Source of the DNA: Tritrichomonas foetus
Taxonomy: Eukaryota > Parabasalia > Tritrichomonadida > Tritrichomonadidae
NCBI GenBank assembly: GCA_001839685.1
Contig: MLAK01001168.1
Location: 1-29,221, forward strand
Direction of reading: 5' to 3'
DNA length: 29,221 nt
Part shown: positions 19,213 to 27,941 of the stretch, in pieces
Layout: each line of letters starts with the position of its first letter
Position numbering within the stretch: position 1 is the first letter of the stretch
Notes under the pieces: generated by a model
Seen by the model: only the letters and a program-made list of their open reading frames with translations
Databases searched by the model: none
Told to the model about the DNA's origin: nothing
Made by a program: the position numbers and the translations under genes

Positions 19213-22200
19213 TCAGACTGGGTTAGTTTCAGATTTATTAATTTGTTTGATGATTATTTTCAAAGGAATGAAAAAAACTGATCCATTTTCACAAATTCCA
19301 ACCACACGTTGCATTTCTTTCCAATAAAAGATGCAAGCGATATTAAATTGACTACGATAGATCGGCTCTCCAATTTGAAGCTCGTAAGCTTCAAAAATAT
19401 ACAATTTTCCACGATCATCAGCAATTGAAAGAAAATCAAAGCCTTTTTCATCGGAAAAAGCTTCCCATGCAGAAATATTGAAAGTTATTTCCCTCTCACA
19501 TATTTTTTCACCATTATTTGAAAATAATTCCAAATAATAGAAAATTTTGCCATTTATTACTTCGAAATCAAAGACTACGATAAAACACCATAATGGTGTC
19601 ACTTTCACTGATATTGGATGGCGATTAGAATTCAGTGAAATGACGTCACTTATTGTTCCGGTAATTGTCGAGATGATAAAAATTGATGAATCATTGGTGA
19701 TACTGACAACAATAGAAAAGATGTGATTAGAATCACATGATACAATTTCACCTTGAAATGATGGAATTGAAAAAATTGTTTTCTCTAGTTTTGAATCATA
19801 CATATTAGTGGAAGAGTCGGAACCACCTGACACCAAAAACATATCATCAGATGATAAACAATTGATTTTCCCAATATGACCTTTGATTTCTTTAATTTTC
19901 TTCTGATCTTGGAGTTCGTTGATTATTTCTTTATTGTTAAATGAGTTTTCTGAAAACATTCTTTTATTTTCCGATAAATTTTTACTTTTTGATCGATTTT
20001 TGTTATTAACATTTTCATTGTATTCTGGATTTTTGATTTCTCTTTTAATCCGCATTGATTTTATATCGAATACACGAATTGTTCCTGTTTCTGTCGAAGC
20101 AATTAAACAGTTATTGAAAAGAGAAAATCGCTGATTGAATATATCAAAAATGTTTTCGAAGTCTTCAATTTGTAAAATATGAACAGAATTAATTGATACA
20201 TTTAAACGAACCACTGAACCATTTGATGTAATGCCAATGAAATTTAAATAATTTTCACTTTTCTTAAAAAGTTGAATAAAAACTAAAGAGTTGAGTTGTA
20301 ATGATCCATTATTTTCATATTGTGAGTTTGAATGGTTACTATTTGCGAGATTGTTAATATTATTAAAAATGTTTGGATTGAAATTATGGTTGTATTGGTA
20401 GGGATAGTTGGTAAAGTTATTATAGACATTCATATTAATATTGGATGATGTTGGTTTAAGTCGTGAAATTTCATCAGTCGGGATATCATTTAAAAAACCT
20501 ATTTTTGACTTGTTTTGTTTGATTGGATGCCTTTCATTGAAAATCTTGAGAGGGATTTGACCACACTGCTTCAGAAATCCTTCAATTTCTGTTGTAGTAT
20601 GCTTGCTTTCACTGTCCTTTTGATTTTTCCGATTAAATATCGTCCAAACATTTGAATACATCCACGGATGAAAGTGATTGATACATTTATTTTCTTGTTC
20701 AATTCCAAAAATTAAATCAATCCATTCATTCAGATGAGAAGAAACATAATCAGACTCAAGAAGCTTCCTATGTTTATAAATAAAATCAATTGGAGATTTT
20801 GCCCATTTTGGAAGTTCCACATTTTCCTTATCTCTCAATTTATCATGAATTGAATTTTTTATATTTTCATTTTCTATATTTTCCTTTTTCACATGGTGTT
20901 CATAATTGAATCCAAAATCAAAATGGTTAATATTTTGTAAGAAAGAAGGAAGGAAAAAGAATTCTGGAATAAGTTCACGGTAATCATTAGCATTATGTGT
21001 AGAACATCGAAAAGCATCTTTAATTGAAGTAAAAAGTCGAGTTGGATGATCAAAATGACCATTTTGCATTTCAATATGCATGGATGTAAAAGGTTCAATT
21101 CGAATCAGCCAATTATACAAGGATATTGGTGTAGAAAATCCTGCACCATAAAGAAAAACAAGATCACTGTCAGATGAAATCATTTCATTTCTTCGTTCAT
21201 TCAATTCATGGAATCTTTCTTGATTTAGAGCTCCAACAGGAAGAGATAAATTCCGATATATACTTTTATCTTTAATTCGAAGTTCAGGGCTGTCAAAATC
21301 AACGAAAATCCAAGGAAAAACTGGATACATGGATGCATCATTAAAAGAACGTCCACTAATGATATTTACATACATTAAGTATTCAAAATTAGACATGCTT
21401 CCTTTTTCCCATTTCTCAGTGAATGAATAAATAGAAGCTGGACTTAAAAATTTCACTTTTGGATATAAATAAGTTAAACGTGAAATAATAAAATCATAGC
21501 TCTGTGTTTGAATGTCGATTAAATATGAATGATTTGAAAAAGTAAAAAACTCAATACCTGTTGGACGATGTAAAATGTTTCGACCAACAACCCATTTAAT
21601 GTCATGGAAATTAACATCGATTATTTCATTTTTATATCGTATTTCAAAATTCTCACGATATAACGAAAATTGTGATTTAATTTTCTTTTTAATCGTAATT
21701 AATTCACAATCAATTAAAATTTCTGGTTGTGCTCTAATTTGGAGATATTTGCTCAATCCAAAATTATCGAGAATTGTATTTTCACCAATAATTTCTTTTT
21801 TGGAGCTATTTCCACTTTTATTTAAAAAATTTGTTTCAGATAAATAAAAATGTGTTGAATGATCATATATATCTATTGGATAGCCATGAAATCGTAAACT
21901 CCAATAAGGAATATAAGCTTGATTATTTTTCGAAGAAGGTGAAGAAGTATCATTATTTTCTAAAGATATAGAAATAGGTGGATTTTTAAAAGAAGAATTT
22001 AATTGTTGTTCATCATAGATTAAAGTCAATTTTTGTTGTTGAGATGGATCATTTATATTTTCACAGGATTTTCCTTTTTGTTCATCTTTTTGAAGTTGCT
22101 CTAAGCGATATTTCTCTCTTAATTCAGCTTGGTATTGATGATATGGCTTGTGAATTTTGTAGTGATGATCATGTTTGAGTTTCATTGGACAAAATGCAAA

Positions 22201-25200
22201 ACAAGTTGTGATATCACGTTTATAATGATTTTGAAGATTTATATCAGAAAGATGTTTTGTATTTCTCCATGGAGCTGATTCAATATTTAATGTTGACCAA
22301 ATATGTGACCAATTTTTATTACAATTATCTTTTTGTTTATGGAAATTTCGATTGAAGGAATTGTAGTTGTCAATTATGTAATCACGTATAGTTTGTGAAT
22401 TAGGTGCCCTATCAATATTGGTAACAGTTGAAGCTATTGATGAATATTGTGATTTAATAGTGTTAATGAATGGTGTCATATATTCAATCATATACACAAA
22501 ATGTTGATTTGTCTGAAAGTTATTGTTAAATCGATTATTTGAACAGATTAAATTACTTAAATAAAAATCTGAATGGTCAATTAAATGTTTCATCAATTTC
22601 ATGATTTTTGTGAACTCAAGGTATGACGTTTTTTCTAATTCTTTTAGTAAATTTGTTAATAATTCACGATCACACCATTCGCCATTCTTCTCTAGCTTTA
22701 TTGAAAACTTATAATTATTAAATTTCTTGATATAATCATGAATACGATTAAAAACATTAGTTTTATCAATATGTGGTAAGTGCTGAGAAGATTGAGTTCT
22801 CCGATATTCAAATTTACTATATAATGAATGGTAAAACAAATCATAAAGTGCTTCATTTTTATAATTTGAAGATTTATAAAAGATATAGAAAAGTTGTAAA
22901 TTGTAAATTTCTTTCATATCTAATTTCAATTTTTCATTTTCTTGACTTATGTCGTGTGTCTGTTCCAAAATTTCATTTATTTTTGAAAGAAATAATGCTT
23001 TGGCTTTTTCACTGTTTTTATTTAATGAATAACAAATTAAATCAATAACTATAAAAATATGAATTAGAATATTAGTCTTATTTAAAGTATCAATACTATC
23101 ATCCTTTTGACAAAGAGTTGAATGTAAAATGAAAACAAATATGAATTCTGCATAAGAAATATATCCACATCGGATTGCTGAAAATACTAACCAAAAATAC
23201 CAAAATTTGGATGTATTATATTTGGAATCTGGTATAAGTTTAGTGATATCGAATGAAACATTATGTTCTTCATTTGTTGAATGATCAAATGAGTGAGAGA
23301 TAAACAGATGACTTTTATTAGAAAATGTGATTCCATAAAATAAAAGAGGAAGATAATGCGGAATTTTTTGTACAAGATCTAAGAGTTTGGAAAGATTTAC
23401 TTCATTTGAGAAAAATTTCGAAGAAATCGAATCAATCATAATATTTACAATATAAGTAAAATTAAATTGCTTCTTGGAAATCTTATCCAATCGATACAGT
23501 TCCCCAAAAATTTCAAGAATCAAAAATATATTCTCATCACTATTATCTGCTAATAAATTTGTAAGATAAACAAAAACGTTTGATTTTTGGAAATTTTTTA
23601 AATTATTTAACAAAAATGTTAATAAATAACGAATTGAATCAAAGTCTTCATAAAGAGAAATTTCTTTGTTATTACCAGAAAACACATGACTTTTATTTTC
23701 TATGAAATTTACAATGTTATTATTTTGATTTTCGTTATTGGATTTCTGAAGCATTGTGATTACTTCGTGTCTTTTAAATATGTATCCAATGAATAAATTT
23801 GTATCCAAAAGTGTAATATTTCCTTTGAGTAGAAGCATCAGTAGAATATTTGATTGAATATCTTTGGGAAAATAATTCATGCTAAATAGAACATCACTAA
23901 ATGATTTTTTAAATATAGATGAATAATTATGAATCCAATGTTTGATAATTCTTTGTTGTGTGTCAAGGGATGATTTACTCCAAATATCAAACGCAGTAAT
24001 AATCGAATTACACAAATCATCTTTCAAAGCTTGGTTACTTAATTGATCATGCATTGAAATAAATTTTGAATAAAGGGAATAAGTTAAATATTTTGGATGA
24101 TACTTTCTTAATAAATGCGAAATGGCAGAGAACCCGTTATTTTGAAGAAAAGTTCTCTGGCCATAATTTCCCAAAGTTAAAAAAGTTGTAAAAAGACTCA
24201 CAATTTTATCTGCAATATCTTCGTTGAATTTGAAAAGTGGAATTAAAGCTTGTACTTTGAAATATTGAATAAGAACATCATCAAATGAGAAGTTTTGTAA
24301 ATATTTGGAACCTTTAACTTGCAATGAACAAGGAATACTATCGTCAGTCTTATAAGCATTAAATAATCCATTTGTTTTTTCAAAAATGATGTAAAAGAGC
24401 TTAGTCATTGATGGAATACTTCGCGGGCCACTTTGTTGCATTTGAATTACGTTTTTCAGAAATATTGGCTTAAAGAAGCCAAAAGGACCAATCCTAGCTG
24501 CAGAAATAATTGATCTTTGGCTTTTATTATTTAAACCATTAACAGTAATTGTTAAAGGATCAACATATTCAAAATACTCAATTTCTTCAGAATAAGTTAC
24601 AGAAGAGTTAACAGATGCAGAAATTACATAAGAATTCTCACGTTTCGCAAACGTGCATGATACAAGAAACCATTGATCTTGAGGAAAGGTTGCATCAAAT
24701 GTACATGTAATTGTTTTCTTTTTTATATAAACTTTAATCACAAATGAAGTATCCACAACATTAACATTTATGCCTTGATTGATGCTATCAGATAACGAAA
24801 AGATCAATGAATGCGCTTTTGTAGCAGGTTGATCAAGATAAAGCCAAAATGTTGCAGTAAATCCTTCAGAGAAATAAGTTGACGATATTTCACCGACTTC
24901 AACTGAAGGTGTAAAATTAGAAATTGGTAAAAAAGTTGACGGCATTCTCAATCTTTGAGAAATCATGGAAATTAAAGAAGATAAATAGAAATTAATGTTT
25001 TCTCGCTGAGAAAGCAATGAAATATATTTGTGTACAATTTTAGTACTTGAAGAAACCAATGAAATTTTCATAAAAAGAGACATTGCCATCTCAACAAAAT
25101 TTCTTTCCTTCAAAAATTCTGGATTAATTGCATTATTGAACTTATTTACCAAATCACTAACTTCCCGATTCAGTGAATTGTTTGCTGAGTGTATAGAATA

Positions 25201-27600
25201 ATAAGTTTCAATGTAATCGAGTAATAGTTGGTCAAATAGTCCTTCATGGCATTTAATTGCATTTTCAAAGGAGAAATTGAGAAGTTTTTCGAGTAATTCC
25301 AGGTTTTCTTTGGGTAAATCACCATCGAATAAAGTAAAAAATAAAGGAAGGAGTAAAGGTTGCTGAATTAAAAAATGGGAAACGATTGATGGTGCTTGAT
25401 TTCCTGCAAGTAAGCGAATTAATTTTAATCTAATTTCGTTTGTAACTCCAATTTTTTGAATTGTGTCAGAAAATGTCTTACTCAGTTGAATATCAATACT
25501 AACTTGATCAGAAGTAAGTGCAAAATATTCTAGAATATCACAAATAAACTCAATTTCATCACTTTTTAATTTCAATAACACTGAAATTAGTGGTTGATGT
25601 AAAGACATCAATGAATTATTTGAGCATTTCCTATAAAATTCTGAATTACTTGGACTATTCAAAGAATTATTAGCCAAATTATCGATAGAGTTATCAGCAG
25701 AAAAATCATTCAAAGAATCATTGAAATATTGAACAACAGAATTGACAACTTTTAAAATATTATGCATAAGTTCAATTACACGTTTATCATTATCATTAAT
25801 TAGAATTTGACAAGTTTGAAAAATAGAAAACACTACATCAGTGTCACAATTTTCTGAACACCAAAGTTTCCTCAAGTGGGTGAAAACAAAACGCTGAAGC
25901 GATGGTTCAAAAAGATATGATAAAAACATAGTATTGAAAAAATGAGAACTTGACCATTTTTCAACAAAATTCTCCATAAATAATAATAGTGTTGCACGAC
26001 ATTTTTCAATTGATTGAATGTTTTCTCTATCATTTACATTAGCAGTTTGATAGAATAAAGAAACATTATAAAATAGGAGAATAAATTGCTGTGATGTAAA
26101 ATAGGGATTTTCATCAAATAAATAAATATATTTAAAGATATCTGATAATACAATAGGTAAATATAGTTTTGAATTGACAATAGGGTGGAATAATTCATCA
26201 ATTTTAGAATTATTTAAAATAGAAACTGCAGTAAATTTAAGTGAATCTAAAAAACAATTATCTTCTAATGCATCATTGAATAAAATAGAATTAAAAATAG
26301 TCATTATAAAGTGATCTGTAACATTTTTTTGGTCTTCGCATATCGCCATGAAAACAGTTGAATATAACATGAATAAATCAAGATCATCATAAGCATCTGA
26401 AATCATTTTAGCAAACATATCAGATAATTGAGGTGTGTACAATTCCGAAATTAAGTCAATTTTACTCACAACTTCAGTTGGCAAGAAGTTTCTTACTGAT
26501 AATGGTTTTTCTGAATTTTGCGATAAAACTAAGCCTCCCTCAAAAGTATTTTCATCTAGAAAATTAAAAGAAAAACTTTGGACAGTTGATCTGTAATTTA
26601 TAATAATGGGCTTCTTTTTTTGAAAAACTATGTTAGTATCATAAACTGTTTCATTGTTAATTTGGTCAGAGTTGTTTTCAGGATCCTTCTTTTTTAGTTC
26701 TAAATTATTAAACTCAGAGTTTAGACTAGCATGGGAACTCGAATTGGATAAAAAATACATTCCTATTTTCGTATTATTTTGTTTTAAATATTTCTCAATG
26801 AAAGTAGGAAAAAGTGCTATAATATTTTCATCACGAAAAGAGAATTGTGTTGAAACTCTGACAAAAAACTGAAGAATTTTATCATCAAGCTCTGATAACT
26901 TTGCGGCAGAAATTCCTAAAAGGTAACGAAAGATTTTCTCATCAAATAAATCAGGTTTATTTTCGATAACTTGTGATATAAAATTGCAGAGTGATTCAAT
27001 GTTATTCGAATTCTTATTTATTTCAGTGGACAAAAAATCACATAAAATTCGAATTGGATAACTTGAATTCAAATTTGATGTGTGAAAAAAAACATTCAAA
27101 ACTTCATAAATTTGGTCAGTAAATGTAAAATCGAAAAAGTGATGAATAGCAAAATCAAGACAATATAAAAATATATCAGTTGCCAATTTTTCGTATTTTT
27201 TGTTATTATTGATAATTATTATTGATAATTTATTCAATAAAATATCAATTCCATTTGACCGTTTAAGTCCCTCGCTATAAACCATCCAAGACAACGATGA
27301 ATAAATTGTGAAAAATGCATTCATTTCAATATTCTGGTTTTCAACTTTCGATAACGAATCGATGAAAAAAGGAAATGCAAATTCATATTTCCCTTCAATT
27401 TCCGAAATTGTGCAGCCACACATCAGCATGTCAAAAATCGATTTCAATTCTGTGGATGAAAATTGTCTGATTTTGATTGACTCGAAAAGGAAGGAAAGAT
27501 CATCGTTTTGAGTAGAAGATTGCAAATATTTTTCGATGGGGGTATTTCCGAGTGAAAGAATTCGAATAATTGGATGATTTTCGAAGCTGAGCAGAGACAT
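19213..27600 (-). CDS. Large BEACH-domain protein with LamG-like, PH, BEACH and WD40 parts
   Basis: This is a 2795-residue intact frame. Residues 1-890 and 1050-1930 are mostly helical repeat sequence with Asn-rich low-complexity patches. About 895-1045 is a LamG/ConA-like sandwich (GFTATFWLYLDQ, DQWFLVSCTF). About 1945-2060 is the PH-BEACH domain (DCELITIKKK, FHDIKWVVGRNILHRPTGIE). The BEACH domain runs from the conserved Trp (W2064) to about 2315, with SNFEYLMYVN, YPVFPWI, PVGALNQERF, RIEPFTSMHIEMQNGHFDHP, ELIPEFFFLPSFL, LPKWA, HRKLLESDYVSSHLNEWIDLIFG and NHFHP. About 2380-2795 is a WD40 propeller (GHIGKINCLSSDD, SGGSDSSTNMYD). This is the neurobeachin/LYST/Lvs architecture, cytoplasmic and peripheral to membranes, acting in vesicle fusion, fission and lysosome traffic. 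The stop is TGA, right after the last beta strand. ATG is at 27598-27600 with an in-frame TGA directly before it. No clear initiator match is near; three ~20 bp repeats lie 48 nt upstream. Confidence 0.93.
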   Translation of the reverse strand: MSLLSFENHPIIRILSLGNTPIEKYLQSSTQNDDLSFLFESIKIRQFSSTELKSIFDMLMCGCTISEIEGKYEFAFPFFIDSLSKVENQNIEMNAFFTIYSSLSWMVYSEGLKRSNGIDILLNKLSIIIINNNKKYEKLATDIFLYCLDFAIHHFFDFTFTDQIYEVLNVFFHTSNLNSSYPIRILCDFLSTEINKNSNNIESLCNFISQVIENKPDLFDEKIFRYLLGISAAKLSELDDKILQFFVRVSTQFSFRDENIIALFPTFIEKYLKQNNTKIGMYFLSNSSSHASLNSEFNNLELKKKDPENNSDQINNETVYDTNIVFQKKKPIIINYRSTVQSFSFNFLDENTFEGGLVLSQNSEKPLSVRNFLPTEVVSKIDLISELYTPQLSDMFAKMISDAYDDLDLFMLYSTVFMAICEDQKNVTDHFIMTIFNSILFNDALEDNCFLDSLKFTAVSILNNSKIDELFHPIVNSKLYLPIVLSDIFKYIYLFDENPYFTSQQFILLFYNVSLFYQTANVNDRENIQSIEKCRATLLLFMENFVEKWSSSHFFNTMFLSYLFEPSLQRFVFTHLRKLWCSENCDTDVVFSIFQTCQILINDNDKRVIELMHNILKVVNSVVQYFNDSLNDFSADNSIDNLANNSLNSPSNSEFYRKCSNNSLMSLHQPLISVLLKLKSDEIEFICDILEYFALTSDQVSIDIQLSKTFSDTIQKIGVTNEIRLKLIRLLAGNQAPSIVSHFLIQQPLLLPLFFTLFDGDLPKENLELLEKLLNFSFENAIKCHEGLFDQLLLDYIETYYSIHSANNSLNREVSDLVNKFNNAINPEFLKERNFVEMAMSLFMKISLVSSSTKIVHKYISLLSQRENINFYLSSLISMISQRLRMPSTFLPISNFTPSVEVGEISSTYFSEGFTATFWLYLDQPATKAHSLIFSLSDSINQGINVNVVDTSFVIKVYIKKKTITCTFDATFPQDQWFLVSCTFAKRENSYVISASVNSSVTYSEEIEYFEYVDPLTITVNGLNNKSQRSIISAARIGPFGFFKPIFLKNVIQMQQSGPRSIPSMTKLFYIIFEKTNGLFNAYKTDDSIPCSLQVKGSKYLQNFSFDDVLIQYFKVQALIPLFKFNEDIADKIVSLFTTFLTLGNYGQRTFLQNNGFSAISHLLRKYHPKYLTYSLYSKFISMHDQLSNQALKDDLCNSIITAFDIWSKSSLDTQQRIIKHWIHNYSSIFKKSFSDVLFSMNYFPKDIQSNILLMLLLKGNITLLDTNLFIGYIFKRHEVITMLQKSNNENQNNNIVNFIENKSHVFSGNNKEISLYEDFDSIRYLLTFLLNNLKNFQKSNVFVYLTNLLADNSDENIFLILEIFGELYRLDKISKKQFNFTYIVNIMIDSISSKFFSNEVNLSKLLDLVQKIPHYLPLLFYGITFSNKSHLFISHSFDHSTNEEHNVSFDITKLIPDSKYNTSKFWYFWLVFSAIRCGYISYAEFIFVFILHSTLCQKDDSIDTLNKTNILIHIFIVIDLICYSLNKNSEKAKALFLSKINEILEQTHDISQENEKLKLDMKEIYNLQLFYIFYKSSNYKNEALYDLFYHSLYSKFEYRRTQSSQHLPHIDKTNVFNRIHDYIKKFNNYKFSIKLEKNGEWCDRELLTNLLKELEKTSYLEFTKIMKLMKHLIDHSDFYLSNLICSNNRFNNNFQTNQHFVYMIEYMTPFINTIKSQYSSIASTVTNIDRAPNSQTIRDYIIDNYNSFNRNFHKQKDNCNKNWSHIWSTLNIESAPWRNTKHLSDINLQNHYKRDITTCFAFCPMKLKHDHHYKIHKPYHQYQAELREKYRLEQLQKDEQKGKSCENINDPSQQQKLTLIYDEQQLNSSFKNPPISISLENNDTSSPSSKNNQAYIPYWSLRFHGYPIDIYDHSTHFYLSETNFLNKSGNSSKKEIIGENTILDNFGLSKYLQIRAQPEILIDCELITIKKKIKSQFSLYRENFEIRYKNEIIDVNFHDIKWVVGRNILHRPTGIEFFTFSNHSYLIDIQTQSYDFIISRLTYLYPKVKFLSPASIYSFTEKWEKGSMSNFEYLMYVNIISGRSFNDASMYPVFPWIFVDFDSPELRIKDKSIYRNLSLPVGALNQERFHELNERRNEMISSDSDLVFLYGAGFSTPISLYNWLIRIEPFTSMHIEMQNGHFDHPTRLFTSIKDAFRCSTHNANDYRELIPEFFFLPSFLQNINHFDFGFNYEHHVKKENIENENIKNSIHDKLRDKENVELPKWAKSPIDFIYKHRKLLESDYVSSHLNEWIDLIFGIEQENKCINHFHPWMYSNVWTIFNRKNQKDSESKHTTTEIEGFLKQCGQIPLKIFNERHPIKQNKSKIGFLNDIPTDEISRLKPTSSNINMNVYNNFTNYPYQYNHNFNPNIFNNINNLANSNHSNSQYENNGSLQLNSLVFIQLFKKSENYLNFIGITSNGSVVRLNVSINSVHILQIEDFENIFDIFNQRFSLFNNCLIASTETGTIRVFDIKSMRIKREIKNPEYNENVNNKNRSKSKNLSENKRMFSENSFNNKEIINELQDQKKIKEIKGHIGKINCLSSDDMFLVSGGSDSSTNMYDSKLEKTIFSIPSFQGEIVSCDSNHIFSIVVSITNDSSIFIISTITGTISDVISLNSNRHPISVKVTPLWCFIVVFDFEVINGKIFYYLELFSNNGEKICEREITFNISAWEAFSDEKGFDFLSIADDRGKLYIFEAYELQIGEPIYRSQFNIACIFYWKEMQRVVGICENGSVFFIPLKIIIKQINKSETNPV

Positions 27601-27647
27601 TCAGTAGGCTGTTTTTTCAATACTTTACACAAAATCAGATTGTATCT

Positions 27648-27706
27648 TTTAAATGGTTTATGTTTCATTTAAATAGTTTATTTTCATTTAAATGATTTAT
27701 GAATCA
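27648..27706. repeat. Three tandem ~20 bp repeats
   Basis: Copies lie at 27648-27667, 27668-27686 and 27687-27706 (20, 19 and 20 nt). Each begins TTTAAAT, has a TTTA near the middle and ends TCA; the second and third copies, together with the preceding A, each contain the palindrome ATTTAAAT. They start 48 bp upstream of the BEACH ATG. The short regular unit suggests a repeated protein-binding site. Confidence 0.65.
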
Positions 27707-27836
27707 TGTGAAATTTTACAAGCTCTGATCGCCTTCCATATGATAAATGACATACACAAATCCCATTTCCAAACTGTTTGAAGAATTTTGCGATAAAACA
27801 AATAAATACATTAATTGCTATTGGAGAAGAGCAGCA

Positions 27837-27890
27837 ACAAATAAATTTTGGGGTTAATGATATATTTGTTAACCCCAAAATTTTATTTGT
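27837..27890. repeat. Large inverted repeat, 21/22 nt arms
   Basis: The left arm (27837-27857) and the right arm (27869-27890) are complementary except for a one-base indel in the A/T part; the core is AATTTTGGGGTTAA paired with TTAACCCCAAAATT. The loop is 11 nt. It lies about 40 to 100 nt upstream of the kinase initiator. It could be a cruciform or dimer-protein site, or the ends of a tiny transposable remnant. Confidence 0.85.
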
Positions 27891-27932
27891 GGCTATTTAT
27901 ACTCTAAAAAAGTTATCTTTTTATTTCACATG

Positions 27933-27939
27933 TCATTTT
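27933..27939 (+). promoter_or_regulatory. Initiator-like element of the end kinase gene
   Basis: TCATTTT matches TCA-Y-W with +1 A at 27935, 7 nt before the ATG at 27942. An in-frame ATG at 27930 would lie upstream of this +1, so the later ATG is preferred. The function is inferred. Confidence 0.45.
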
Positions 27940-27941
27940 AT

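Larger units (their letters stand above)
27601..27941. other. Divergent promoter region (BEACH / kinase)
   Basis: This 341 bp region separates two genes read in opposite directions. It contains three ~20 bp tandem repeats next to the BEACH start and a large inverted repeat nearer the kinase start. No supported gene lies inside. Confidence 0.6.

Noticed and set aside
19213..19215. Terminal TGA of the intact BEACH gene as another readthrough site
   Set aside because: The frame beyond it is a short Lys/Phe-rich stretch without family features, and the WD40 part ends properly before the stop.
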